Below, one piece after another: positions 36,691-50,800 of a DNA stretch of 64,000 nucleotides. Origin of the DNA: Aphis gossypii (Eukaryota > Arthropoda > Insecta > Hemiptera > Aphididae); contig NC_065533.1 in assembly GCF_020184175.1 (NCBI RefSeq), positions 17,444,695 to 17,508,694 of the forward strand, given 5' to 3'. The position numbers and the translations under genes are program-made. How positions within the stretch are numbered: the first letter of the stretch is position 1; each line of letters opens with the position of its first letter. The notes below the pieces were generated by a model. The model was given only the letters and a program-made list of their open reading frames with translations. It searched no databases and had not been told where the DNA came from.

Positions 36691-39600
36691 CTGCAAACAA
36701 TAATAAACAGATCAAGAATTGGACACGCCAATCTAACACACAAATATCTAATAACTGGACAACATCAATCTTTCTGTAATTCATGAGTACATAAGATACA
36801 ATCAAACATAATTTCATCGAATGTCTTAAATACCAAAAAATCCGAGATGAATTCATTCATTGTACAATTTCTTTGAACTTTTTGCTCCAAATCTAGAAAC
36901 CATCATTTTGCTTACAAATCTTATAAGTATATCGGAATTATACTGTTAAATTTACGCAATCATTATTTTGATATACCTGCATCATATATTTTATAACTAG
37001 TATACCTATATTAAACTCCAAACTCACATTATAATATCTTAGATTTGGAAAATACTAATACCTAATAACCTTACTGTTAATATACGAGTACGTATTAATA
37101 CAAAAATTTTATTTTATTTTTTAAACCATCGACCTGGGTCCCTCAAAACTTCGATGGAAGACGATAAATTTATGGAAATACAATTCAAAAGTTTAATCAA
37201 ATGATTCATTTGTCAACATTTGCAAATTTTAGAAAATGTTAATTATTGTAACTTACTTAATCAATAGGTATGCTATTCGTAAACAATTTTAATGAAACAA
37301 ACGAAATAATATGTTTATCTAAGCAATTAAATTTGGATAATGATGATTTGAGTGACTACTAGGTAAATTAACAAGAAAAAGTTACGATAAAGTTGGATTG
37401 CTTGAAAGAGACCAAAAGTTTTTTGCATATCTATAAATGTTTATAGTTTTTAATCGAAGTATGGTCTTAATACTGGTCAATAACAATTACAAGTTCTATT
37501 AACCAAGATATTCTTTGAAAGTTGTGGTAAAGTAAAAATAGAGCACTCTGAATTACAAAACTTACAACTTAACAAAATTTATTTTGTTATTTTATGTATC
37601 ACAAACACGAATAACCATAGATACTAAGGATTTTTGCTTAATGTCTAATTTAACACAACAATCACAGTGACCAACTCGTCACCTACCATACACCAAAGCG
37701 ATACCCACTTGCCCACTTATTTTGTATTAGAGTGAATAGATCTTATTATCAAAATTAAAGGTAAGAACTAAGAATATTATCTTTATTAATAAAATAATAA
37801 TTATTTCAATCATACCATGAAAGTATTTTATTATACAGACAATGCTACACGCATCCTTATGAGTTATAAGTGTTATGGCCTATAATAGTTTGAGAAATAA
37901 GGTTCCTCAGAAAATACAAGGGACGATAGGGTAGGACTAAGAAATTTGTTTTCATCGAAAAATTATGGTAAATAGTATAGGCTTTATAAAATAAATGGAA
38001 TTTAACTTGATTAATATTTTGTTTGAGAAAAAATAAGTAACAAAATATAATAAAAAACAATAAAATTTTAAAACAATTTAATAAGTTTTTATTAATTATA
38101 GTTCGGGGGGACAAAACTAAATAAAAACAGACGATTTTGAAGGTTGATTTTCATGTTTTCCCGCATCAATCATAAAAATTTAACAGATATATTTTATTTT
38201 TTCATTTTCATCCAATTATTATAGCTATAGTTATTTATAGTTTATACTTTATAGAAACGATAATGTAAATAGGTACTAGAATACTGAATACAAATGTTAA
38301 CGCGTCAAATTAAATAAAACATTTAACAAATACTTTCAATTGTAATTCAACTCATAAACAGAGCTATTGATTTACCTGTATGACCCCTTCCCCTTCTTTA
38401 TATCACCTTGGCCTATAGTGGGATTGCGATTGCTTTAACTTTAAGGTAATTTGTCAAAATCGATAATATGTACCTACACTTAAACATAAATAATTTGATT
38501 TTATTCAAATTACCTAAATACATTTTTTTAAACGCTAAAAAAACATCTATATTCAAAAAAATATTATTTAATGCATTATTAGCTTAATAAATAGAAAAAA
38601 TTTAATTTGTTTGCCTTTTAAATTATTTTTACCATTTTACTAAAAATTTAATATATTTTTTAAATACTTTGTAAAAAATAAAAATGTACATTTTAACATT
38701 GTGTATCTACGGAATATCTATACAAAAAAGGAATCTTTTTAATGTATTTAAACTTTCAAAAGAACATCAAGAAGTAGGTATTTTAAAAACTACCTACGCA
38801 ATAAAAAGTATATTTTGTATTTACAAATTTTTTATTTCCAAAATAATGATTATTTACATATTTCATTTTATAGGTATATTATTTATTTCATGAATTTAGA
38901 CATGTCTTATATTAATTAAACGAAAAAATAATATAAATGTTGTAAAAACGTATCTTCAATTAAAATTATTTTCAGCTATTTTGAAACAATATTGTTATAT
39001 TAATCATTAATATTTAATAATAACTAGTTAACAGTATAGACTTTATTTATAAATTATAAAGATATTATCTATATTATTATGTAACACCAACTACAAATGG
39101 AGGATAGAAATTAACAGAAGTCAAACAATATGTTTTGTGAATGACTGCGAAATTATTCAATGACAAATATTATTATAAATACCTACAACAAAATATAATA
39201 CCAGCACATTATTAACGAGTTCTGGAGTTCATTAAATAGAAAAAATGTTACAAATAACAAAAACGGTTTTCACTATTACTCCGGTTTATACACCAACAAA
39301 AATGTATTATAATATAATATACATATAATAATTAATAAACAAAGAATTTGATTTGATTGGTTGCAAAAATACGCATTTATAATTATTAATTAGAAACTAC
39401 AATTTACATAATAAAATATTATCCTATAAGCAATAAATTTAAATCATATTATCAAACTCAAAGCTTATACTATTAAGTTGTGAAAACGAAGTTTTTAATT
39501 AACTCATATTTTAATAACAGGGTTCAAAACAGACTTAAAAATTCAGACGAAAACATGTATCAAACTCTATTTTCTTATTATTAAAAATAAAAAACTTACT

Positions 39601-40326
39601 TTAACATCTGATTAATGATTTAAACACTAAATCTGAATAATAAATGAATTTCATAAATACTAAAGACATTAGACGGAATCGGCAAAAACACATTCGTAAG
39701 TATTATATAATTACGATTTACAGATTTTGTATAAAAATCTTTTCAATGATACCTAGGTTAATTTAATAATGTAAGTATCAAAGGAAATCGTGATACAATA
39801 TTTATCAGATTAATTACGTACGATTATAACATAATAATAAATTATTCATCTAAATAATTTATCGTTTGAATACTTTTTTATTAAAACGAACGAAGTTTTT
39901 CATAACACTACCAACGTACGCACTACGTATACAATACATTATTAAGTATCTACTTGGCTACTTCTATTATATAAATTTAGTATGATATAATTTATTAATT
40001 TATAGACGCATTTTTTATGGACGAAATCGCGATTGGTTAGTGTACTAATGTTCCATACAATTGTAAAATAACAAAACAAAACTTATTAATTTTATCACAC
40101 AATTTTTATATTTTAAACATATTCGTCATGTCAAAAAATACTCAAAAACTTTATAGTTATTACTTATTATACGATAATATATATATACTTATATTATAGT
40201 TAAAAGTGACGGTTTTAATATATTTAAAAGTTCAAAATTGTTCATAAATTAATGAACTAATTTAAATTTAAAAATGTATATCTTATAAAGAAACCCTAAC
40301 AATAGTCTGTAAGTAATTAATCTTAC
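36691..40326. other. AT-rich intron-like DNA
   Basis: No splice-bounded frame was found. The ORFs at 37857-38114 (minus) and 38684-38893 (plus) are Phe/Ile/Tyr-rich translations of AT-rich sequence with no features. Confidence 0.45.
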
Positions 40327-40450
40327 CTTTGAGTTTGTTACATGGTCAGTCGCAAGCGATTCTGGAACAGTCTGTAAAGTTGTTCTCATGGCGGAAGACA
40401 TTTCTTAATACATTTGAACAAGATTTTTAATAAATCCAACCAATTTTTAA
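40327..40450 (-). CDS. first coding exon, minus strand (25 codons)
   Basis: This exon is bounded by a strong acceptor (TTTTTATTTTTTCAG| at 40451) and a strong donor (TCAAAG|GTAAGA at 40326). ATG at 40401, with A at -3, opens 25 codons to the donor in phase 0: MSSAMRTTLQTVP then ESLATDHVTNSK. About 50 bases of leader precede the ATG, so this is an exon with 5'UTR and start codon, and transcription would begin further up, plausibly in the 46.3-47.8 kb island. The coding-like sequence stands out from the surrounding AT-rich DNA. The product is not recognisable from 25 residues. Confidence 0.55.
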
Positions 40451-40926
40451 CTGAAAAAATAAAAACAATTTTAAGTTTAATAATTTTAGACTTAATATTA
40501 GGTACTAAGATTAATTTTTAGAACACCCCTATTAAATATGTATTTTTTCTAGAATAGTATTAATAATATTTTGAAAATGTTTAATTTCTAAAAATGACAA
40601 ACATCATTAGTGGCTCCAAAATAAATTGAACAACTATACATCATTTACACATTAACCATAAATCAAATGCATGACCAAAATTTAGTATATTATACTTATA
40701 AGCAATCCATTTATAATTTAAATTATTTATTAGACTAAATAAAGAAATATTGTATTAATAGTATTGGTCATCATAAAGGGCAAAAGCAACACCGCTATTA
40801 TTTTCATGAAAATTTTTGAGCATATACTATTAAAGACATATTTATAAACAGTATTCTAAGATGCAACTAAACAATTTTAGTCTCCAGAAATTTCTTACTA
40901 TATTAAAAAAATATGAAAGAAGTTAC

Positions 40927-40975
40927 CTACAACACGTAAAAAGCCTGCAGTCCAATCATTATTTACATGGTCCAT
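40927..40975 (-). CDS. possible upstream exon, minus strand
   Basis: ATG at 40975 opens 16 codons plus one base (MDHVNNDWTAGFLRVV) ending at TTGTAG|GTAACT, a fair donor. The frame is open further upstream to an ATG at 41041. Spliced to the acceptor at 40451 in phase 1, the frame continues 20 codons and ends at a TGA that overlaps the second ATG of the MSSAM ORF (CCATGA). It may be an upstream exon carrying a uORF, an alternative first exon, or a fragment of a repeat. No acceptor precedes it. Confidence 0.3.
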
Positions 40976-43720
40976 AGATAAATATACAATTATATTTGAG
41001 AAAAAGAAGTAAGCCTCTAGTACCTTTTTCTCATACCACATGTATCAAACAAACCAAATTTATAAAAATGATCAAAATGATCTATTTACAATAACACCAA
41101 ACCCCCAATTTCGAATTAGATAAATACCTACTCTGGTTGATTGTATAATGTACTCTACACAGAACCTATGCCTAAATAATAAGCATTTGCATTTGTCGCA
41201 ATGTTAAAATTACCAAATTGTTCATAGATAATGAGGAAAAATTTTTGGATATTGTTAAATAATTAAAATTATTCCAGAAATTTAAAAACATATAGCACCA
41301 CTTATACAATCAATATGTACATATGAAGGCCCCTTAAGAGTTGGCAAAATATTTTATTTAGCTTAAAATATATAATACTAGATGCATGAGTTAATATAAG
41401 GTTACCTAACTAACCTAATTAAATCATATTATATTGCATCATTTTAACTTAACAACTATCTGTATAAGCAGATATTATTATGATTAATATGATAAAAATA
41501 ATAAAAAAATCCATTAAAAATATATGATGAAAATATTAAAGATGTAAGTATAATCAAACATTTGATCTTTATTATTTATGTCATTATTAAACAATTTAAT
41601 TTTGTAATTAAATAATAAACATTAAACACATACTCATAAAATGCAATTGTATAAAATATCATTAAAAATAAAAATAGGACTAATTTAATTTGTAAAACTA
41701 CTTATTTATTAACGAAAATGATAAAATGGTGAAACTAATATTAATGATTACAAATAATTAATAGTCAATTAAAAAAAATCAATTTGATTAGAATTCAAAT
41801 TTTTAAAATTAATCAAAATGATCATTTGAAACTAAGTGGTATAGTTTAGAAGCACAATATAAATACACAATTAAAACATCATATTTGCATATTTACTTAA
41901 GTAAGAGTCAATGTGAAATTGATTAATGACATAACTCAACGGTACAGTTCATTTATTAAGATGACGCTCAAAACATACATATAAACACAATGTTCTAGTG
42001 ATGGTTTAAATATAATTATTAGATTTCAATAAACACTATAATTTATAATTAATATGTACTTCTATCACTCTAAAATGTTGTAAGATATTTGGAAACGTGT
42101 GAAAGATGTGTTATGGGAATACATAATTTAAAAATACATTTATAACAAAATGATAAATTCAGAAGTTTAATGCTATATTTTTATTGAATCAAAACAAAAT
42201 ATGAATAATTAACCTTTTTAGTGCTGCATTAAATTTACTTTATTGGAAAATTATTTTTTTTCGATTAGAGATTACCGTTATATATTCTGCAAAAAAAAAT
42301 AAATGTATATGTGACAGCAGAATTTAAAAGGTATTTAGGTCAAAAGGTTGTCAAAAGGTTAATAAATTAAAACTTATCAAAATTCTTGAAATACTATACC
42401 AATATTAATATAACTAAAAATAAATATACAAAACAAAATAAAATAAAATCATTAAATGTTGGATAGGCAATATTTCTTGATGATCCACAAAAATGGGTGT
42501 GTTTACTATAAAATTGTTTCTAATTAATATCACTAAAAACAGAAATGCAATTCTCTAAGGAACTTATTCATAATGTATAACATGCTTAAAAGTTAAATTA
42601 AGTTTAATTTTTTAAATATAATTAGAATATATAGTACAAAGAAAACCATAAATCACTATTAATCATTTAAAAATGTATTAAGCACTAAAACTAAATTTAT
42701 TTAAAAATGTTAATTGACTTAGTATTTAGGGGAAAAAAGAATTCATAAGGATTTTATTTTTAATTACAAAATTAACAAGACTAGTGCATTTGATTTATAA
42801 TTTTATATTTTACTCATGTTTCACAATTTGTAAACTACAAAAAATTTCAACCGTTGTTGAAAACAAACATGAAATTTTTGAACAATTCTTCATTATTTTT
42901 TTCAATCTGAAAAACTATATTCAAGCTACCCAATCAATAATTTAAACTTTAAATAACATTAAACTTTTAAACAGACAACAGTTAACATATAAATTAATGT
43001 GATTGTTTATAATGTAATGCAATGTATAAACAATGTCGTTCGATAAATATTTAAGGATGTTATTAGGTCACTAGAATGCCTATGTCTTCTTAAATGGTTT
43101 AATCTTTATCTATGTTAGGTAGCATATTATAAAATAGTTTAGCAAAAATTTAACTTGGCATTTAAGATTCCAACTTTATGAATAAACTTATTAAGTATTG
43201 TTAATTAATCAGTTGACAACTATTTTTTCCAATTAATTCAACAACTAATCATATAATATAATTGCAGTTTTTTTATATACATATGTATAGTCATATCTAA
43301 AAAAGTTTTCACTAGTTTTTGATTAAAAATACAAAGTTATAATAACCAAACGCATTGAAGTACTCGATATTGATTTAAAGAACCCACTAACAATAGCTTT
43401 TGAAATTATTACAGCTTTAAGACTCTTTTATAAGATAATATATCAAGATACCAATATAATATAATACTGAATAAATTAGCTATAAATCTAATTAACTGAA
43501 TTTCAAAAATTGCTTAAATAAAAAATATCAATCATTTTATTTTGTGCTATACATTTTTTAGTCTATGGAATATTCAAAACTCAAAACAGACATGTGTTGA
43601 ACAATAAATACTTGAAAAATTGTAGTTTCCTTACAATACCATTATTTACACACAAAATGTCACTCATAATTTGTAATATATACTTTAATCTAAGCATTAC
43701 AAATGATGACATTTATTTAC

Positions 43721-43794
43721 CTGATAACAAATATTGGCTTTAGGTTGACAATTGAAATGTACACTTTTCTTTGTCACATATACTTTATCCATTC
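43721..43794 (-). CDS. possible first coding exon, minus strand (24 codons)
   Basis: An acceptor-like TTTTGTAAGCAG| is followed two bases later by an ATG (43792) that opens 24 codons to a strong donor, TATCAG|GTAAAT, in phase 0: MDKVYVTKKSVH then FNCQPKANICYQ. Spliced to the acceptor at 40451 it would stop after seven codons, so it would act as an uORF in that transcript. Otherwise it must join another phase-0 exon. No family is recognised. Confidence 0.4.
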
Positions 43795-46319
43795 CTGCTT
43801 ACAAAATGTAATACAAGGTTAAAATAAATGAATTATATCCGATTATATCTGAATTGACACATCAACTATCTCATCAGACAAACTATCTCAAACATCAAAT
43901 TTTAAGTATTTAATATAACACAAATAAATAATTGGAATTTGTTAATATAATCGAAAACTGAATAAAACCAGTCGGTAAATTTTAGAAAACAAATATGTAT
44001 GAATATTTATGTTAGTATGTAACTTAAAATCTATTAAAATAATATAATCTATGTAATCTATTTAAGTTTTTAAGTTATATTTCAATTATCTATTATTATT
44101 ATTAATTTTTTTTAGCCATATATTTTCACAAATAATTCAACCTTAAGTTACTACACCCATTTATATTTTTATTGTTATACTTATATTTAATAACAATACG
44201 CCGTTTGTATTAAAATTTTAAAATGTATTTAATAAATAAGTATTTTCATTAGAAAATAATAAAATAATAAAGTAATAACTAAGCTACCTAGAATTGTTTT
44301 ATTGATAAAATTTGAAGTAAAAAATCAATAAAAGTGAATTTTTATGCAACCACATATTATTAATTTAAAGACTAACATTTTATGAAGTTTCTCGTTTAGA
44401 TCCCATATTAACTATATTCATTACATTTTTACAATTGATAATACTACTTAGGTACTCATAGCTTAAAATTTAAAGAAAACATTTAAATTTTAAATATACC
44501 AGTGATATACCTACTCTTCTATAATATTTAATACAGCTAAAACAGTTTTTTGGTGGTCGATTCACTAAATTTTTGTATGTAATTGGCTAGAATCAATAAA
44601 TAAATTATAATTAAATATAAAGTTTAACTTTATAGTAGATTAAATTTAAGTTTTACTTTGGTACACCTATAAGTATTAGATATATGTAATTTTTTTATCT
44701 AAATATTTTTAATTAAGATATCTTGTTAAGTTGTAATAAGTCATAGTTTTATTAAAATCCAATACTAATAAGAATATTCTATCATACAAAAAAACTATAG
44801 GTAGGTACTTAATATCAAGACAATTCAATTATACACTTTTATGTCCTCTTCATGTTATGTGATAATAATACATATTTAATTCAAAATTAAAATATTTATT
44901 TATGTATAGATGATTAAGTCTTATGAGTAGGTACTTGTCAAGCATAAAAATAATTTCTAAATAATGGATAGTTTTGATTTATTTTTAATTATTTTTATAT
45001 TCTAAGTATAACCATATGTTATCAATAACATTTTAAATACTATTTGGCAGATCAATCATTAATTAAATTTAATCATAAGTTAACCTAGGTTATGTTTACC
45101 TTATATTTCATGAATATTACAATATTTTTATTAAATAAAAATTAGAAATCTCTCTATATATTTATACAAAACATGTTAATAATTAATTAGTAGGTAAAAT
45201 AAATAATTATTTTGATAATTTATATATTAAGGAATTTTTGGATACTTGAATCTAATAAAATGACAAAGTGCAGAATAATAGGTACTTCTATAGATTTAAG
45301 TTACTACTTAGTATACTTAACTGAATAATTTTAAAATTTATGTACACATTTTCAAGGTAATTAAGAATCTAAAATAAAAATGTAAGATCAGCCATGTGTT
45401 TTTAATTTAATATTTTAAATATATTTACAAAGTAAAACAAGTAGCTAACATGAATTATAATGGTTGTGAAATATGCCTATCTTTTGACTAAATTCAAATT
45501 GAAAAATAGAAAAATTGTATACATAAAATAAATCTAAAAAATGTATAACTGTTACTTACATACTCAATTATAATATTTTTGATAATCTTAGCTAGCTAAA
45601 ATATTTTATTGCCACAAGCAACAAACCTACCTAATAGTAAGCAAGTAATAGTAATTCACCTATCATATAAGTGTAATTACTAATTATATATAATTTTATA
45701 AATGCAGTGTATAGTTTTAGTAGTAGTAGGCACTATTTAGTTTAAAAAAAAATTATATTCGATGATTTAGGAAATTGGTATTCAATTACCAAATTGTTTA
45801 TTTTTTTATTTTATGCACAAGTGTTTAGCAGCAAAAATGAATTACTCCGGAAACAGTAAGTAATGAATTATGTATTGTTCAAACACCTCAAATTTATTTT
45901 TTAATTACCAACGATTTCAATTATTACTATGGCCTAATTGAAAACAAAATAGATAGTTAAAAAAAAAAAGTGCACCTAAAATTAATGACTACCTTACCTA
46001 CTAACCAATAACTAGGAAAAACAATTTCTAAATTAACTAGATGCCTACTCGTTTAACTGCTGATTAAATACATGGAATTTTAAATTAAACTGTATCAAGA
46101 CACAGTAAAGGCATTATTACTGATAATAAGGTATAATAAGGTATTTTCTAACTAAAAATCAAATGAAACAATGCAATGAAAAATAATAGTGTACAAATAA
46201 AAACAAACCTAACCTAACCTACTAAATACCAAATCTGTGATCACCGAATGAATTGAAAAAACATGACAGGAATGACACAACGTAAGCTCAGCCTACGCTC
46301 AAGGTGGAAACCTAGCCGG
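43795..46319. other. AT-rich intron-like DNA
   Basis: No exon supported. A minus-strand GTAAGT near 45.56 kb follows sequence that is not coding-like. A CCTAA trinucleation (AACCTAACCTAACC near 46.21 kb) is too short to be called telomeric. Confidence 0.45.
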
Positions 46320-46482
46320 TCAGGTTATTAGCACCCAACACCTGGGACACTGCGAGCAGTGCAACGTCCAACTGCTGTAGACCGTGTTAGAACCGAGTAC
46401 GTCCGTCAAACGATTTTCTGAGAGCCGACCGGTCGGCCGGCCAAGCGGACGAAACGCTCTTACCAGAGCCCCCCCGGTTGCA

Positions 46483-46494
46483 GGGGGGGGGGGG
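46483..46494. repeat. poly-G run of 12
   Basis: Twelve consecutive G, close to a run of seven C. This is a natural site of length variation and sequencing error. Confidence 0.9.
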
Positions 46495-47519
46495 CACGCG
46501 CACACGGGAGTCCGGATGTAGGTACCTGATTCACCTACCTATTGGCTGCAGACGGGCGTCCGTGTCATCTCGAGTTCCGGCGGCGGAGTCGTCCAACAGC
46601 AGCAGCAGCCACAGACGTTGTACATCGACGTCCGTCGTCCGTTGGCGTACCAGTGTACCACACACGCACACACGCAGACGTCGTCACGAGCGGTGTCCGT
46701 GGTGTCGGCGGCGGCGCGTCAGCAGCAGTAGTAACGGCGGCTGCACCGGACAAGAACGATACACAGGTAATACAATACACCGGGGGGGCTCCCGAGTCGT
46801 TGCACACCACCGCGCGTATCAGTATGGCACTAGGTACATCGGACGCTCACACGCACGCACAGACACGCACGCACTCACACTCTCTCGCGCGGCGACGGCC
46901 GCTCGCGCTCGTTCACGCACACGCACGCACCGTCGGTCGGGCGCACGCGCACCGACGTCGTGAACGCGCACACGCGAGCGCGCGCGCGTACTACGCTACC
47001 CGACCGCACACGTACGTCGCCCCCCGCCGCCGTTGCCTGAACAGCCGCCGCCGCCGCCGCGTACCGCGTATATTCATGTATAATGTAGCAGACGGCGGCG
47101 GCCGACCGATCGCCGGGCGGCCCGGCACCGTCGACGGGGTGGGCGTCTCGACCGCACGTCGGGGGACGGAAAGATTTCCGGAGTCGGTGACGTTTGGTCG
47201 TAAACGACGCGCACCTCGGCGACGAATTAATTTATTCCAACCGTCATCGTAATAATAATTTATAATATTGTATTAACGTATAATATTATTATCACCGCCG
47301 CCGATGTAGATAAGAGACAAATATTGTTATCAATTCGCTCTCGCGCGCGTACGGGCTACGGACGGAGGGAAGGGGGAAAGATCTGCCGACCGAAAGCACG
47401 CTCGGTACGCGCGTTGGCGGTACTCCGAAGCGGCGTGGTCGGGACACGGCGTTATCAGAGGCTTGGGCGCGATCCGTGTGATTTGGAGTGGCCGTGCCTA
47501 GCGCCCCCGCTTTTAAACT

Positions 47520-47625
47520 ATGCCCCTGACGACTACGCCGACCGAGCGTTCGGGCGGCGTTTTCGAGTGCGTTAACGGCTCACGCGAAAAAAAAAAAAAG
47601 GCCGTAGGCGGTTGGCAGGCCGGTG
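47520..47625 (+). CDS. candidate first coding exon, plus strand
   Basis: ATG at 47520 opens 35 codons plus one base to GGCCGGTG|GTAAGT, a near-consensus donor (phase 1). The peptide starts MPLTTTPTERSGGVFECV, passes through a Lys run from an A13 tract and ends AVGGWQAG. Without splicing the frame continues to a stop near 47765. A plus-strand start site in the island would make it a first coding exon. The A-run makes the frame sensitive to indels. Product unknown. Confidence 0.3.
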
Positions 47626-47800
47626 GTAAGTCGGCGCGAGCGGTCCCTCTCGCGCGAAACCAGTGTGACCTCCGACACGATAACGGCGATCGGCTCCGTT
47701 CATTGTTTTCACGTGACGCTATTAATAATGATATTACCGTCGACTGTGGTAATTATTATTTTTGACATTTTTTGTTTTCGTTTTTCGTGTTGTTACGATT

Positions 47801-50800
47801 ATTGACCGTTTGTTTTTATAGTTTATTATTCTTATGGTTATTACTTAGTTGGCTTGTAACATCTCGATTCTTGACGTTTAACGATCAACACGCACAAGTA
47901 CTATACTATGGTAAATAATATATTTTCATATTCGTTTTCGAATTGTTTTCCCTTTTCATAATCGAATAATCGAAACTGTGTATGTGACGCAGCTTTCGAA
48001 TTTGTATTGAGAAATAATGTATAATGGGATTTGAATTTTTAACGGCTTTGTATAGTTTTGACTTTGGAAGCAAAACGAAATGTGTGGAATTCGATCGCTA
48101 TCGTTCGACAAGAAAATTCGATATAGGTATAATAGTTAGACAATTTCAAATACTTAATACTTATAAGTAGATTGAGGCAAAATATTTTAAAAATTATTAA
48201 TTATGTCTAGAAAGTATTAATACTTAATATTATTTAGTGAAAACTAAGAAATAAACATCATTATAAAAGAGAGTCCGTCGTTCTCCTCAGAATTCGGAAT
48301 CTTAAAAAGCAGCGAAAAGATATTTTAAACCGAAATCCTAACTTAACAACTTAATATAGTAAATATCCTATCATTAGGAATAAAAATGGCAATTTTTATA
48401 TTAATAATAGTTAATTATAATAACGATTTACAGTTATCTAATAAAATTGTTTGTGTTGATTATCATCGCAAGCATAATTTTTTCTTAAGTAATTATTCAA
48501 AAAAATTAAATTATTTATGTTTTTATTGTTATTTTAAATAATGCCAGTATTAAACTGAAAAATGAATGATTTTAAACGACTAAAGATTTCTCATCGACAG
48601 TTTTTCCAACACCACAAAATTAAAATTAATATAGAATATAAAATGTAATATATATTATATTACAATTACAAGCTCAGCTTTTAAGGGGTGCTGCAATATT
48701 ACCAATACTTTTGTAAACTAATGTATGAGTGTATGACTAGTATGAATATGATACTCTATTGTTGCGATAAATATATTGTAAATACTAACAATTCTTCAGT
48801 TGTTTTGCAGTAATTTTTTAAATTTTTTTCTCGAAAACTACTGGACAAATAGAAATGGTGTATTTAATATGTGGGAGTGGTGTATGAAACTTTTTGAGTT
48901 TTTATACTGCTTTAAAAAGTTTTCTCAGAAACAAAAATACACCCTTTGTTATGAAACTAATGCTTCTATTCACTCCGCTCAGAATATTAGTTTTTCCCGC
49001 AGATATTATACAAAGTTATTTGTGATTAAAACTTGTGTTAGTTTTATCAACTGGTGAAACACTATGGTTATCAAATTGAATAAGCTTTTATGTGTTGTAT
49101 TTTTATCGTAAATTCATCATAAGACAACTCGGTTCAGTAAAAAATTATTTTACGGATTTAAAGCTTAACATTAATCACTAAATACTTTTTTCTGTATAAA
49201 ATTTGAATTTTACAAAAAAGTTATGTTAATACAAACAGATACTGGGTATATTAAAATTTCCAATATTATAGATACCTACCTATAGGCTATAAAAGTATAC
49301 TTTAATATACATACGCCATATACATTTAATATATAATATATTATAGTCGTTCAATTTGTACTTCATTAATCATATATACCTAAAGACAAAGAATAATATA
49401 CAGGTATAATAGCCAATAGATAGGTAGAAAAGAATCGATTTTATAGTTTAATACATCAAACATATTTTGATATTTTTCCGTTTGATTAGATTTCAATCAT
49501 TTTGCATATTAAAGATAGGTACATAGAATCTATTTTTTATTAGAATTTTTCCTACGAAAAAGCAAAAAAAAAGACTTAATACGTCATTCTAATCAGTATA
49601 ATATGCTTATATGCATCAAATTCCATTAGTATTTGAAAAATAGATGTAAAACCTAAGAATAGGTATAACGAACAGATATTTTTTTTTTTTTTTAGTATAA
49701 AAAGGGATTTTTGCTATTATAAGTCTTTATAAGTATAATATATTATATAGTAATGATACATATATCTATAATACCATAATCCAACTCTGTATCCGATTTT
49801 TATTTCAGATCATCTATAAATCGAAATTTATCAGTCACGATTTATGTTTCTATTATAAAGTTCTTAAGCTGATGATGATGGATTTTAAACAACATATTAA
49901 TTATAATAAAATTCTACATTTAAGTAGATAAGTAGAATTATTTTAAATCAACGAATTCAGCTATATTGAAGAATTTGAATTTAGATTACTATCTGGGACT
50001 AGTAGGACTGAAGGCTTCTTTGGGTAAGTTTATAATGATAAAATCGTAAAGTATTTGATGTACACAAATAGCCAAATGGTATTTAAAAATATCTATAAAT
50101 CATTTGATTTCCAATTTTCTAACAACAGTCAACTATAAACTATATTAGTTAACAATCAGACAATCAGGTACCTTTAAAATTCTAATCTATTGATAAATAA
50201 TGAGTTTATAAATTTAATTTTAAAGCATTAGAATTTTATTTATATGTGTTGAAATATTTTTGTTTTATCAACATTGATCAATTTGATTTCTATTTAAAAC
50301 GGTCAAGAATTTATGTTATGGTAACTGCCTATAATGGTTTACTTGTATATTTTTCCCTCATCAGCCATGGACGTAAAAATAAATAAATAAATAATGAAAG
50401 TACTTATTTACAACTTTTATTAATACCCATAAAAAGCTATGCAACCATCACGTTTGTTAGTGTAATCATAACTGCACTCCGTGTAAATTATGAACCTAAA
50501 TAATAACTATGTAGGTGTAACCCATATGATGGCATCCTTAATAATGTTATAACGATGAAAATGTAAACATATTTTTTCAATATTTTCCGAACTTTCAAAA
50601 CTTGTGAATACAATTCATCGAACATGACCTCAATTTTTATTTTTATTTCTTGGAACTTACAAATCATATAAAACTGTTCATTATGTAACTACATGGATAA
50701 GAAATTGGAAAACAAGACATTCTCAAATAAATATACTGACAATCTAACATTTAACAACAAATTAGTACAACTAAACCGTCAAAAAATAATTTTAAAAAAC

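Larger units (their letters stand above)
46320..47800. promoter_or_regulatory. CpG-rich, possibly bidirectional promoter island
   Basis: An abrupt GC-rich block in AT-rich DNA, with donor-like sites pointing both ways: minus GGCTCTG|GTAAGAG (exon end 46464), plus ACACAG|GTAATA (exon end 46766) and plus GGTG|GTAAGT (exon end 47625). Long open frames on both strands, such as plus 46542-47252, begin at TTG or GTG and consist of CA/CG-rich repeats. They are better read as a consequence of GC richness. The island would serve the minus-strand exons at 40-44 kb and a plus-strand gene to the right. Confidence 0.45.

Noticed and set aside
46204..46220. AACCTAACCTAACC, resembling the insect telomere repeat
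   Set aside because: About three units only; this phrase is common in interspersed aphid DNA.
46542..47252. 236-codon plus-strand ORF in the 46-kb island
   Set aside because: It begins at TTG and is built from CA/CG-rich repeats (His/Thr/Arg runs). A plausible donor cuts it at 46766. Better read as untranslated promoter sequence.
48660..49060. 85-codon ORF and TTAAGGGGTGCTGC-like start, possibly a transposon
   Set aside because: I could not find matching inverted ends or a protein signature. Resemblance to other window fragments is limited to short phrases.
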